From contig NZ_CP037423.1 in the NCBI RefSeq assembly GCF_007754155.1, positions 3,348,001 through 3,412,000 on the forward strand: 64,000 nt of DNA, given 5' to 3'. This DNA is from Stieleria neptunia (GTDB taxonomy: Bacteria; Planctomycetota; Planctomycetia; Pirellulales; Pirellulaceae). The position numbers were made by a program, and so were the translations under genes. Below are positions 56,458-63,996 of the stretch, piece after piece. The first letter of the stretch is position 1. Each line of letters starts with the position of its first letter. The notes under the pieces are model-generated. The model saw nothing but the letters and a program-made list of their open reading frames with translations. It was not told the origin of the DNA and did no database searches.

Positions 56458-57918
56458 TCACGCGTCTTCGGTGATGATAAGGTCTCTGACAGCCGGTTTC
56501 GCCGCAAGCCACTTCTTATAGACCGCGTCCCAAATCCCGCTCAGCAACAAGCAACGAAGCGTCATCGTTCGTTGACCACCCTCTTTGCTCCAACGCATCC
56601 CAGACAGTTTCATTCGTTCACTGACGATCTGCTTGCAGGCCGATTCCACTACGCCGCTGCCGATCGGATAACCGCGCGATTTCATTGTAGCGTAGTCCAT
56701 GAAACGAGAATAACGTCGAAGGTACCGCTCGGCTTTCTCCGCCTCATCGGTTGCTGATGCCTTGTAGCAATAGAGTTCACGCATCTTTGCGATGCTGCGA
56801 AGCACACGTCCGTGGCCACCGGGCTGCAGAAGCAACCATCTCGCATGTTCAAGCCATTCAATTCGCTTTGTCTTGTCCTTGCCCAACTTCAATGCGTCGG
56901 CGATCACTGTTAGACGCTCGGCGGCATGGTAGTAGTCGACCACACGAGTGATCTTGATTCGCCGCCCATCGACAAAGAACGCCTGCAACGTGTTCCTCCA
57001 GTAAGCCGTTTCGACTTTGCCCGCGTCGCTGACGTACACAATCTCCGGGACACAATTGCCACAGCCACGAATCGTTGCCGTGAGCAGACTGGTCAGTTGA
57101 TTCGAAAGAGTGGCCTGATTTGTCTCGGGAACGCGGCCCAAATACACCGTCCCGAGTTTCTTGCCATCGGCCAAGACACTCACGCACGCGACACTGGCCA
57201 TCTCGAAAGAGCTCCACTGTGCAAGGCCCAGGGCGACGCCGTCACGGCTGACCGACAAAACCGGCGTTTTTTCCAGCCCGCGAGCCTGGCCAATCATTCT
57301 CATCAGTTCTTCAACTTGAGCTTCCTCGCGGTGCGGTTCCATGCCGTCGGCGAGCGTGCCGACGAGTTTGCGAAGTTTCTCCGTACCGATCTTCGTTCCC
57401 ATTTGATCGGTGATCATTGCCAGCGTCCTTTCCTGAGAACTCCCGCAGGCCGCGAATTGTTTACCGGCCCGGTCAGCCGCCGCCGGAGTGAACCCGTCTT
57501 CGATGCCCAGTGAGATTTCTATCGGGAAGATCACCCGACCGGCTCGTCCGCGTCGATACCGCGCCCGCAGCAGCGAGACCTTGCCAAACCGTGTCACGAT
57601 GTCCGACCGAAGCGCCTTGTCGGGCAACCGTCGATGAGACTGCTCGCGAAACGAAACCGTGCCGGGCATCTCGTCGATCGCAGGTTCGAGTTGCGAAAAG
57701 AGCCACTCGATCAAGCGTCGCCCGACCTCAAGAAGTTGCTGATGAAGCTGATTTTCGACATTATGCGTTTGCTCGGGCGTTGATTGGTCAGCGGCAAACG
57801 ATGCGACCAGCGAGATGGCATTTTCTCGAAACTCGTCGACGATTTTGTCCAGGGCGACGGAAATTTCAGTTTCTGCGATTGCCGAAACAAGGCTTCCAGC
57901 GTTAACTTTGACGTCCAT
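56458..57918 (-). CDS. ISKra4-family-like transposase
   Basis: 486 residues, complete. An N-terminal segment of about 150 residues with helical character precedes LSVSRDGVALGLAQWSSFE, where family members have a catalytic Asp (vsvDG). PEIVYVSDAGKVETAYW and KITRVVDYYHAAERL supply the second Asp region and the typical D..H motif, and SRGYPIGSGVVESACKQIV with RMKLSGMRWS carries the terminal Glu. These are the hallmark blocks of ISKra4-type DDE transposases. The start ATG has AGGAAG six bases upstream, but that ribosome site is buried in a hairpin (57919-57976). No frameshift or stop is present. Confidence 0.92.
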   Translation of the reverse strand: MDVKVNAGSLVSAIAETEISVALDKIVDEFRENAISLVASFAADQSTPEQTHNVENQLHQQLLEVGRRLIEWLFSQLEPAIDEMPGTVSFREQSHRRLPDKALRSDIVTRFGKVSLLRARYRRGRAGRVIFPIEISLGIEDGFTPAAADRAGKQFAACGSSQERTLAMITDQMGTKIGTEKLRKLVGTLADGMEPHREEAQVEELMRMIGQARGLEKTPVLSVSRDGVALGLAQWSSFEMASVACVSVLADGKKLGTVYLGRVPETNQATLSNQLTSLLTATIRGCGNCVPEIVYVSDAGKVETAYWRNTLQAFFVDGRRIKITRVVDYYHAAERLTVIADALKLGKDKTKRIEWLEHARWLLLQPGGHGRVLRSIAKMRELYCYKASATDEAEKAERYLRRYSRFMDYATMKSRGYPIGSGVVESACKQIVSERMKLSGMRWSKEGGQRTMTLRCLLLSGIWDAVYKKWLAAKPAVRDLIITEDA

Positions 57919-57976
57919 GAGGCTTCCTTTCCTGCGGTGTTAGCTTGGTAACCAACATTTTGCAGGAGGAAGCCTC
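57919..57976 (-). promoter_or_regulatory. leader hairpin masking the transposase ribosome site
   Basis: GAGGCTTCCTTTCCTGC (57919-57935) and GCAGGAGGAAGCCTC (57962-57976) are complementary except for two extra bases. In the minus-strand mRNA the hairpin ends directly at the ATG and pairs the AGGAAG ribosome site. Such masking is known from IS10 and IS50, where it stops translation from transcripts entering from outside. Confidence 0.6.
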
Positions 57977-58008
57977 TTTTTATAAATACCAATCTGGAGG
58001 AATCAGGG

Positions 58009-58030
58009 GCGCACTACGCGGATCGCACCC
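58009..58030. repeat. right terminal inverted repeat of the insertion sequence
   Basis: Reverse complement of the left end with one mismatch in 22 bases. It is followed directly by the second copy of GCCGGTCG (58031-58038). Confidence 0.9.
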
Positions 58031-58063
58031 GCCGGTCGTTGGGTGGGCGGCCTTGCTGGCGGA

Positions 58064-58190
58064 TCAGTTCTTTAGCAACTCGTAAACGGCATCGAACGCC
58101 GCTTTGGGTTTTCGCTGACGATCAAACAGCAGCGGGTGATTGACACGCTGCCACGGAAAGTCATTCAACCAGCTATGGCCATCGTGAAGG
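58064..58190 (-). pseudogene. 3' fragment of GH10 endo-beta-1,4-xylanase
   Basis: On the minus strand the frame ending TGA at 58064-58066 reads GNLHDGHSWLNDFPW, then NHPLLFDRQRKPKAAFDAV and YELLKN. This is the characteristic end of GH10 xylanases (a W/H-SWLN strand, then PLLFDR and the last helix). Only about 41 codons remain; the frame upstream changes abruptly to the esterase-like fragment in another frame, marking a deletion junction near 58189. The rest of the xylanase, including both catalytic Glu residues, is missing. Confidence 0.75.
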
Positions 58191-58443
58191 TTTCCGCACG
58201 GCGGCGAGCCCAATCTTCGAACTGCGTAGAACGTCCGCTTCCGTTCGACCAGGCAAACGGATCGGGAAGCGGCCGCACCGTCGGCAACTGATCAAAATCC
58301 GGCAACACAGGCTTCGGCAGGTCTGAGCCCGTCTGCTCAAATTCGTAAACAAGCGGAATGTCCTGTGCGGGGCAATTCACCCTGGCGAAGATGGAAAGTG
58401 TGATCATGGAGAGGATCACAGCCGGTGGCGAGGGTTTTGACAT
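58189..58443 (-). pseudogene. 5' fragment of exported carbohydrate-esterase-like gene (CE15-type)
   Basis: The frame starts with a signal peptide (MSKPSPPAVILSMITLSIFA) and continues with IPLVYEFEQTGSD, LPTVRPLPDPFAWSNGSGRS and TQFEDWARRRAE. The LPDPF ... DWxxRRxE pattern is typical of the beginning of planctomycete glucuronoyl-esterase-like and related alpha/beta-hydrolase proteins. After RRAE the sequence crosses into xylanase-tail DNA and stops at 58165. The family assignment is by pattern and moderate; that it is a truncated gene is clearer. Confidence 0.55.
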
Positions 58444-58534
58444 GCTGTCGAGGCTCCGGGGAAGACGTCGTTGCGAATTCCTTCGCGGGTAACGTGAGAT
58501 TCCTTCGCGCTTTTCGGAAAAAAACTCGCACCTC

Positions 58535-59974
58535 TTACGAAAGGATCTCCTGTATCACATTGCCTGCGACATCGGTTAGACGGTAGCTGCGGCCGTTATG
58601 GAAGTAGGTCAGTCGTTCGTGGTCGAGGCCCAGAAGGTGAAGAATGGTGGCGTGAAAATCGTTCACGCTGACTGGGTCCTGGGCAGCCTTGTAGCCGATC
58701 TCGTCCGTCTCACCATAACTGACACCTCCTTTGATTCCTGCACCGGCCATCCACTGCAGGAATCCGTTCGGATTGTGATCGCGTCCCTTTCCATTCTGCG
58801 AGATCGGCATGCGGCCAAACTCCCCGCCCCAGATAACAAGTGTTTCGTCGAGCATTCCGCGCTGCTCCAGATCGGTCAGAAGTCCGGCCACCGGGACGTC
58901 TGTTGCCAAGCAATGGTGTGTATGATTTTCGGCGAGATTGTCGTGAGCGTCCCACTCGCCGTCGCTGTAGACCTGAACAAACCTTACACCGCTTTCGACA
59001 AGCCTCCTTGCCATCAGGCACTTCGATCCAAACGACTTCGATCGCGGATTGTTAATCCCGTACAGCTCATGCGTCGCCTGCGTCTCTCGCGAAAGATCGA
59101 CGACTTCGGTGGCCTCTTTCTGCATCCGAAACGCTAACTCGAAGGACTGCATGCGGTTCGCGAACTCGGCGTCGTCCGCGTGCCGACGCATGTGTTCGTC
59201 GTTCAGCTTGGCCATCAGGTCGAGCTGCGCTCGCTGGTCCTGCTGCGTTACTTTCGGTTGCCGGTTGAGATTCAGAACGGGAGTGCCCTGGGAGCGGAAA
59301 AGCGTCCCCTGGAAGGTCGAAGGCAGGAACCCGGCACCCCAGTTGTGTGGACCGCCCTTGGCTCCCTTTGTGTTGCCCATCACAACGTAGCCCGGCAGAC
59401 TCTGGTTTTCGCTGCCGAGGCCATAAGTCACCCAAGCGCCGGCGGTCGGGAAGCCTGGGCGAGGCAACCCACTGTTGATCTGGTAGATCGCCGGCACGTG
59501 GTCGTTCGATTCGCTATAGCACGACTTGAGGAATGCCATTTTGTCGACATGTTTGGCGACATGGGTGTACTTGTCGCAGACCCACTGCCCACATTCGCCA
59601 TACTGCTTGAAGGAGAACGGCGACTTCATCAACGGCCCCGGGTTGCCGAAGAAGGCCTGGATGTCGGCGGTGTCTCCGTCTCGCTTGTCGAGATCCGGCT
59701 TCGGATCGAACATGTCCACACCGCTCGGGGCACCTTCCATGAACAGCCAGATGACCGACTTTGCTTTTGCGGGAAAGTGGCCTTGACGCGGAACCAGTGA
59801 GGTCACTGGCATGGAAGACCTGTCCGTTTTCGGTGCGGCCAGAAGATTCTGCTCAGCCAGCAGATTGGCCAGGCCGACCATTCCTGCCCCAGCCCCGGCT
59901 CGGCACAGCCACTCTCGGCGACTCAGCAGGTTTGCGATCCGGCCACAAGGAAACAGCTTCGGATTTCTTGACAT
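58535..59974 (-). CDS. DUF1501 exported protein (sulfatase-like fold)
   Basis: 479 residues from the ATG at 59974, 10 bp after the PSD1 stop; an ATG at 60007 would overlap that gene by 23 bp. [23 protein letters not shown] is a twin-arginine-type signal followed by a hydrophobic stretch, so export through Tat is likely. DUF1501 hallmarks: [105 protein letters not shown] and [18 protein letters not shown]. The fold is related to alkaline phosphatase/sulfatase enzymes, but no activity has been fixed for the family as far as I know. In planctomycetes it is nearly always encoded with a PSD1 cytochrome, as here. Confidence 0.93.
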   Translation of the reverse strand: [479 protein letters not shown]

Positions 59975-59984
59975 TTCAGCGTAC

Positions 59985-62348
59985 TCAATCGACGTAAATG
60001 AATTCATTGAGACCGAATAGCGTCTGACAATAGTCGGTCAGCGCTTCGAAGCGCGGCTCCTGTTCGCCTCGCTCCGTTCGTGCCGCTGTTTGCGCTTCGA
60101 TAAACTGGATCGAGGTATCTGTTTCTGTGTGTGTCGGCAGCCGCGCGAACGAGATTTCGAAAGCTGTCTCGACGAATGACTGCAGCTCAGATTCCGGCCT
60201 ACCAGGCTTGCCAGTGCGTTGGACCAGCGAATCGGCAAACTCCCGAGCCATGGTGCGTACAAAACGATCGTTCAGAATCACCATGGCCTGTGGCGCCACG
60301 GTTGTGTTTTGCCGGCGAACACAGGTGGTCATTAAGTCCGGGCGGTCAAACGCCTGAAACATGGGATAGGGAATCAGACGCTTGTGAAACATGTAGATGC
60401 TGCGTCGCCGAGTGGCCGCGTCGTCCTTCGCGTCTTTGGGATAGCCTTCGCCCTTGATGTTTCGGGCAAGGTTAGCCTCGGGGGCGATGTATGGCTTGAA
60501 ACCGGGGCCACCTGCCTCAAGGTTGAGCGTATCGCTCACTGCCAGCATTGCATCGCGTATGACTTCAGCCTCGAGACGTTGCGGAGTCATGCGCCAAAGC
60601 AACTTGTTGTCAGGATCGATCTCCGAACCGCGCCGGTCCACGGCGTCTCGTGTACTGGCCTGCTGCCAGACGGCGCTCGTGAGTATCGCGCGGTGCAGCG
60701 ATTTTAATCTCCAGCCGCGCTCAACGAATTCGTTGGCCAGGAATTCGAGTAGCTGCGGATGGGAAGGCGCATCGCCGCGAACACCAAAATCACCCGTCGT
60801 GCGCACCAGACCCTCGCCGAAGTGGTGGTGCCAAACGCGATTGACAATCACTCGGGCCAGCAGGCTTCCGCCACCTTGCCCGGTGTCGGTCATCCAGTCG
60901 GCGAGGGCGCGACGCTGCAACGTGCTGTTCGCTTCTCCGATCTCGCTGTAGGCTTCGCGGGCCTTTCGCCAATAGTCGGCAGCCTCCGCACCGGATGACA
61001 GCATTCTGGGGAAGCCGATTTCGACTTCGATTTCTCGATCGTAAAAGTCGCTGCGGCGGAACAGCCAGGTGGTGCGCCGCTTCGCGTCGAAATCCTGAAA
61101 AACGAGAGCCTCTTTCCCGCTGGGCAGTTTTTTCGTCACGCGGTCACCGCTGTGAAAGACTCCCAGCAACTGGTAGTACTCTTGCGCGGAAAACGCGTCG
61201 TATTTGTGATCGTGGCAGCGAGCACAGGCGACGGTAATTCCCAAGAGCCCGGATCCCAACGTTGAGATCACGTCGTCCAACTCGTTGTAACGGTTCATCA
61301 GCCGTTCGCTTTCGAGGAACGAATCGGGCAACTTGAAAGAGGTTCCGGCGGTCAGAAAGCCCGTCGCCGAAATCGCCGCGTCGTTCTCCGGCTCGAATTC
61401 GTCACCGGCAATTTGCCACCGTACAAATTGGTCGTACGGCATGTTTTCGTTGAGCGCCTGGATCACGAAATCGCGATACCTGTATGCGTGCGGACGATCC
61501 ATATCAGATTCCTGCCCGTCGCTGTCGGCATAGCGAGCGACGTCCAGCCAATGCCGTCCCCACCGCTCGCCATAACGGGGCGAAGCCAGCAGCTGGTCCA
61601 CAAGATTCCGCACCGCCGAGTCAGGATCAACTTCGTGCGCAGAAATGAATTGCTTCGTTTGCTGCGGAGTCGGCGGTAATCCGATCAGATCAAAGTACAG
61701 TCGCCGCACCAGCGTGCGCGCGTCGGCTGATTGCGCCGGTCGAAGCCCGGCGCGGTTGAGTTGCTGGCGGACGAATCGGTCGATTTTTCCTTTCGACCAA
61801 TTGTCGTCGGCTTGCCGTGAAGGTGCTTCCGTCTGTGCAAGCCGTTGATAGGCCCAGTGATTCCTGGCTCGATCCAATTTTGGATCCACAACGTCCGCGC
61901 CATCGGGCCAAATTGCGCCCTGATCGATCCACGCACGGATCAGGTTGATCTGCTTCTCGTTTAGCGGCTTGTTTCCCTCCGGCGGCATCAAGCGATTTTC
62001 GTCGTCACCGGATACCAACTCAATCAGCAAGCTCTTTTCGCTGTTTCCTGCACGGATCGCCGCCCCACTGTCTCCTCCGCGGAACGCATTGGCTTTGATG
62101 CCCAAATTCAGGCCGCCCTCTTCCGTGGTCCCCGCATGGCACTCGTAACAGTGGTCTCGCAGGATCGGTTGAATCTCGTGCAGAAAGTCAACGGGGCTGG
62201 ACCGCACCGTTTCCGGCTGCGTGCCGGAAGCACTCTTTCTCTCCTCTGTGCGCTGCGCGCTCTCCTCTGTGCGCTGCGCGTGGGCGCTGCTCAGTAACGC
62301 AAGGAAGATTGCCATGAACTTGGCGCTACGATCAAACGGAAAAGTCAA
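59985..62348 (-). CDS. PSD1 planctomycete cytochrome c with DUF1549 and DUF1553
   Basis: About 787 residues. I favour the TTG at 62346-62348: GAAGG lies seven bases upstream and the product gains the basic n-region needed for the signal peptide (FDRSAKFMAIFLALLSSAHA). The ATG at 62315 is the alternative, and a GTG opens the frame at 62402. Residues about 55-140 hold the planctomycete cytochrome C domain with LRDHCYECHAG (heme CxxCH) and LMPPEGNKPL. DUF1549 follows (WSKGKIDRFVRQQL, RRLYFDLIGLPPTP, SPRYGERWGRHWLDVARYADS), with CARCHDHKYD as a second CxxCH, then DUF1553 (RVIVNRVWHHHFGEGLVRT, RSIYMFHKRL, FDRPDLMTTCVRRQNTTVAPQA). It is the first gene of the pair with DUF1501; presumably a periplasmic redox protein of unknown substrate. 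Confidence 0.92.
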   Translation of the reverse strand: MTFPFDRSAKFMAIFLALLSSAHAQRTEESAQRTEERKSASGTQPETVRSSPVDFLHEIQPILRDHCYECHAGTTEEGGLNLGIKANAFRGGDSGAAIRAGNSEKSLLIELVSGDDENRLMPPEGNKPLNEKQINLIRAWIDQGAIWPDGADVVDPKLDRARNHWAYQRLAQTEAPSRQADDNWSKGKIDRFVRQQLNRAGLRPAQSADARTLVRRLYFDLIGLPPTPQQTKQFISAHEVDPDSAVRNLVDQLLASPRYGERWGRHWLDVARYADSDGQESDMDRPHAYRYRDFVIQALNENMPYDQFVRWQIAGDEFEPENDAAISATGFLTAGTSFKLPDSFLESERLMNRYNELDDVISTLGSGLLGITVACARCHDHKYDAFSAQEYYQLLGVFHSGDRVTKKLPSGKEALVFQDFDAKRRTTWLFRRSDFYDREIEVEIGFPRMLSSGAEAADYWRKAREAYSEIGEANSTLQRRALADWMTDTGQGGGSLLARVIVNRVWHHHFGEGLVRTTGDFGVRGDAPSHPQLLEFLANEFVERGWRLKSLHRAILTSAVWQQASTRDAVDRRGSEIDPDNKLLWRMTPQRLEAEVIRDAMLAVSDTLNLEAGGPGFKPYIAPEANLARNIKGEGYPKDAKDDAATRRRSIYMFHKRLIPYPMFQAFDRPDLMTTCVRRQNTTVAPQAMVILNDRFVRTMAREFADSLVQRTGKPGRPESELQSFVETAFEISFARLPTHTETDTSIQFIEAQTAARTERGEQEPRFEALTDYCQTLFGLNEFIYVD
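62239..62280. repeat. 21-bp tandem duplication in the PSD1 coding sequence
   Basis: Two exact 21-bp copies (62239-62259, 62260-62280) encode AQRTEES/AQRTEER directly after the predicted signal peptide. In frame; probably a harmless linker expansion. Confidence 0.9.
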
Positions 62349-62602
62349 AGGTGGACCTTCGCGTGTATTCGCTGGGAGGGGGATGGGAGGCAGGAGACGC
62401 ACACCTTACGTCTGGGCCAATTGTAACCATTCTGGACGCAGAATTCATTCCGACTCAGGATTCCGCTCGGGCGGTCGTGCTGGGTGTCGAAGACAACAGG
62501 TTCGGGAGTGGTCGAAGCCTGTTGCGACTCCTGGGCAGCCGCCACGGCGAAATGCGTGATCAGCTGGCAGACGAGGACGATTCGAGGCTTGGCGTTCAGC
62601 AT
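62345..62602 (-). CDS. small exported hypothetical or gene remnant
   Basis: 85 codons from the ATG at 62602: MLNAKPRIVLVCQLITHFAVAAAQES looks like a good signal peptide, then a Thr/Pro/Gln-rich stretch and a Cys-containing end (KVCVSCLPSPSQRIHAKVHL). The TGA stop overlaps the proposed TTG start of the PSD1 gene (TTGA), which would allow translational coupling. The second half has no family character, so this could instead be the 5' end of a decayed exported protein gene. Confidence 0.3.
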   Translation of the reverse strand: MLNAKPRIVLVCQLITHFAVAAAQESQQASTTPEPVVFDTQHDRPSGILSRNEFCVQNGYNWPRRKVCVSCLPSPSQRIHAKVHL

Positions 62603-62736
62603 ACTTCGGAACTCCACTGTCGATTTGCGTTCCAGGTGCATTCGCGCCGGTAGGTCGAATCCTTCGAGACATCTGAAAAATATTCGTCGTTTGGTCGAAG
62701 GATTCTTTCCTCTGACGCGAACGTCCTTGTGCCGCG

Positions 62737-63318
62737 GTGATTTGGAGCGGCATGACTTGCATCCAGAATACAGGAAACGCAGCAGTGATTCGTTTTCGAG
62801 AGCCCATCAAACGTATCGTCATCCTCGGTTGGTTGCATACGATGCAATTCGATCAGACGATGCTGCGGGAACGAATCACTTCGCACGTGTTTGCGTCGCT
62901 CGATGTGGCCGTCACTCGAACCGCACACGCTGAATTGAGTCTGAAGGTCGGAAAGCAGAAACCGGAATTCGTCGGGCTCTACACGATTCTCGAAGCCGTC
63001 GACGCAACCTTTCTCAGTCGGAACGGGATACCGCAATCGTCGCTGCTGAGTCAAACGAACGGGCTCAACACGATTCGATACACCGGCGATCGCTGGGACG
63101 CGTACACACGAGTCTTCCGCAGCAACAAGCCTGCCAACGACGAACAACAGACGCGGATCATTGAGTTTGCAAAGTTGATCGACGAGGCGACCGACGAAGC
63201 GTTTGACGCAAAGATCGGCGACTTCATCAGCACTGATGAGCTGCTGCGTTATCTCGCGGCGAATTCGCTGACGAGCAACGTCACGGGAATGTCGACCATC
63301 GGAACGAACGATTTCTGA
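62737..63318 (+). pseudogene. CotH-type kinase fragment
   Basis: 193 codons. The core reads TMLRERITSHVFASLDVAVTRTAH, then EFVGLYTILEAVDATFL and FAKLIDEATDEAF ... FISTDELLRYLAANSLTSN. This matches the CotH kinase family (LRE..hrlf.d.gvp..RTafa.l ... GlYtlvEqvD..Fl ... vdeflRylAvn.l..n). CotH proteins are atypical protein kinases, known from spore coats and common as exported proteins in planctomycetes. Both the N-terminal part and the C-terminal catalytic part (after the conserved Leu-Ser-Asn stretch) are missing, so it is a remnant. The frame ends in the direct repeats at 63317. Confidence 0.65.
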
Positions 63319-63374
63319 AACCACGTTTTCGTGCCACCCACCCAAGAAACCACGTTTTGGTGCCACCCACCCAA
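63317..63374. repeat. 29-bp tandem direct repeat, two copies
   Basis: 63317-63345 and 63346-63374 differ at one base. The unit contains CCACGTTTT and CCACCCACCCAA. It starts in the stop codon region of the CotH fragment and may have been involved in its truncation. Confidence 0.9.
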
Positions 63375-63379
63375 AACGA

Positions 63380-63478
63380 CGAGTGGCGATGGGCGAGGTG
63401 ACGGCTGGAAGTTTCGCTGGTGGATGCAACATCCGCGGGGGCGGCGTTGTTTGATTCAAGTTGTCGGACCGCCACTCG
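63380..63478. repeat. inverted repeat pair flanking about 80 bp
   Basis: CGAGTGGCG (63380-63388) and its exact complement CGCCACTCG (63470-63478) bracket a noncoding stretch directly after the tandem repeats. It could be a small nonautonomous element; no target duplication is evident. Confidence 0.35.
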
Positions 63479-63611
63479 CCTGGTGACGTGTTGCCCCAGT
63501 GGTTGCGAGGGTTTCGGGCCATCACCGCGACGCTTGCCGCATGGATTGATTCCGAGTTGAGAGGGCAAACTTGATTTCCCTTGCGTTGCCCCGTACGATG
63601 GGCATCGAAGG

Positions 63612-63630
63612 ATTGACCCCAAGGGTCAAT
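63612..63630. promoter_or_regulatory. palindrome upstream of the toxin gene, possible operator
   Basis: ATTGACCC, three bases, GGGTCAAT. It lies 22 bp before the toxin start, a usual place for autoregulation by a toxin-antitoxin complex, although a dispersed intergenic palindrome is an equally simple reading. Confidence 0.35.
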
Positions 63631-63651
63631 GGCCATTGCGGGCGACATGAG

Positions 63652-63996
63652 ATGCTGATAGGGTATTCGAGTAGGGAGCTGCAGAAGATTTGCACGTCAG
63701 AAAAGGCCGCCAGGAAGGCGCTGTCGCAGGATGCTGCCGCTCGGATCTTGCGTCGATTGGAGGACCTTGCTGCGTTCAGCAGCCTGGCCGAAATCCCGTT
63801 CCGCGCTCCCCCGTTGGACCTTCATCCGCTTTCGGAGGACCGGGCAGGCGAATTTGCGATCAAGATCCATCGTCTCGATCGCATTTGCTTTCGACCCGCA
63901 GGGGACTTCACGTCCGATCAGACAGGAAACATCGACCTTTCCACCGTCACGGAGATCGAAATCGTCTTTGTTGGGAACTACCACAACTATGGCTAG
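63652..63996 (+). CDS. RelE/HigB-like type II toxin
   Basis: 114 residues from the ATG at 63652; the open frame upstream (from 63571) lacks family character. YSSRELQKICTSEKAARKAL, AARILRRLEDLAAFSSLAEI, HPLSEDRAGEFAIKIHRLDRICFRPAGD and VTEIEIVFVGNYHNYG match the HigB-like branch of the RelE/ParE fold, a group sometimes labelled 'killer protein' or 'plasmid maintenance system killer'. Members cut mRNA at the ribosome. Their gene normally precedes a helix-turn-helix antitoxin. Here a new ATG overlaps the toxin stop by 8 bases, as expected for that arrangement, and a palindrome precedes the toxin. Assignment by sequence pattern; activity is not shown. Confidence 0.8.
   Translation: MLIGYSSRELQKICTSEKAARKALSQDAAARILRRLEDLAAFSSLAEIPFRAPPLDLHPLSEDRAGEFAIKIHRLDRICFRPAGDFTSDQTGNIDLSTVTEIEIVFVGNYHNYG

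Larger units (their letters stand above)
56421..58030 (-). mobile_element. complete ISKra4-like insertion sequence, 1610 bp
   Basis: The ends are fixed by imperfect terminal inverted repeats, 56421-56442 and 58009-58030, which match at 21 of 22 positions. They are flanked on both sides by the directly repeated 8-mer GCCGGTCG (56413-56420 and 58031-58038), the target-site duplication. One transposase gene fills the element on the minus strand. The intact ends, the intact reading frame and the exact target duplication indicate recent insertion and probable activity. Confidence 0.93.

Noticed and set aside
62596..63648. A 350-codon minus-strand frame opposite the CotH fragment
   Set aside because: It overlaps repeats and the CotH-like frame, and its sequence shows no family features; the opposite frame matches CotH blocks.
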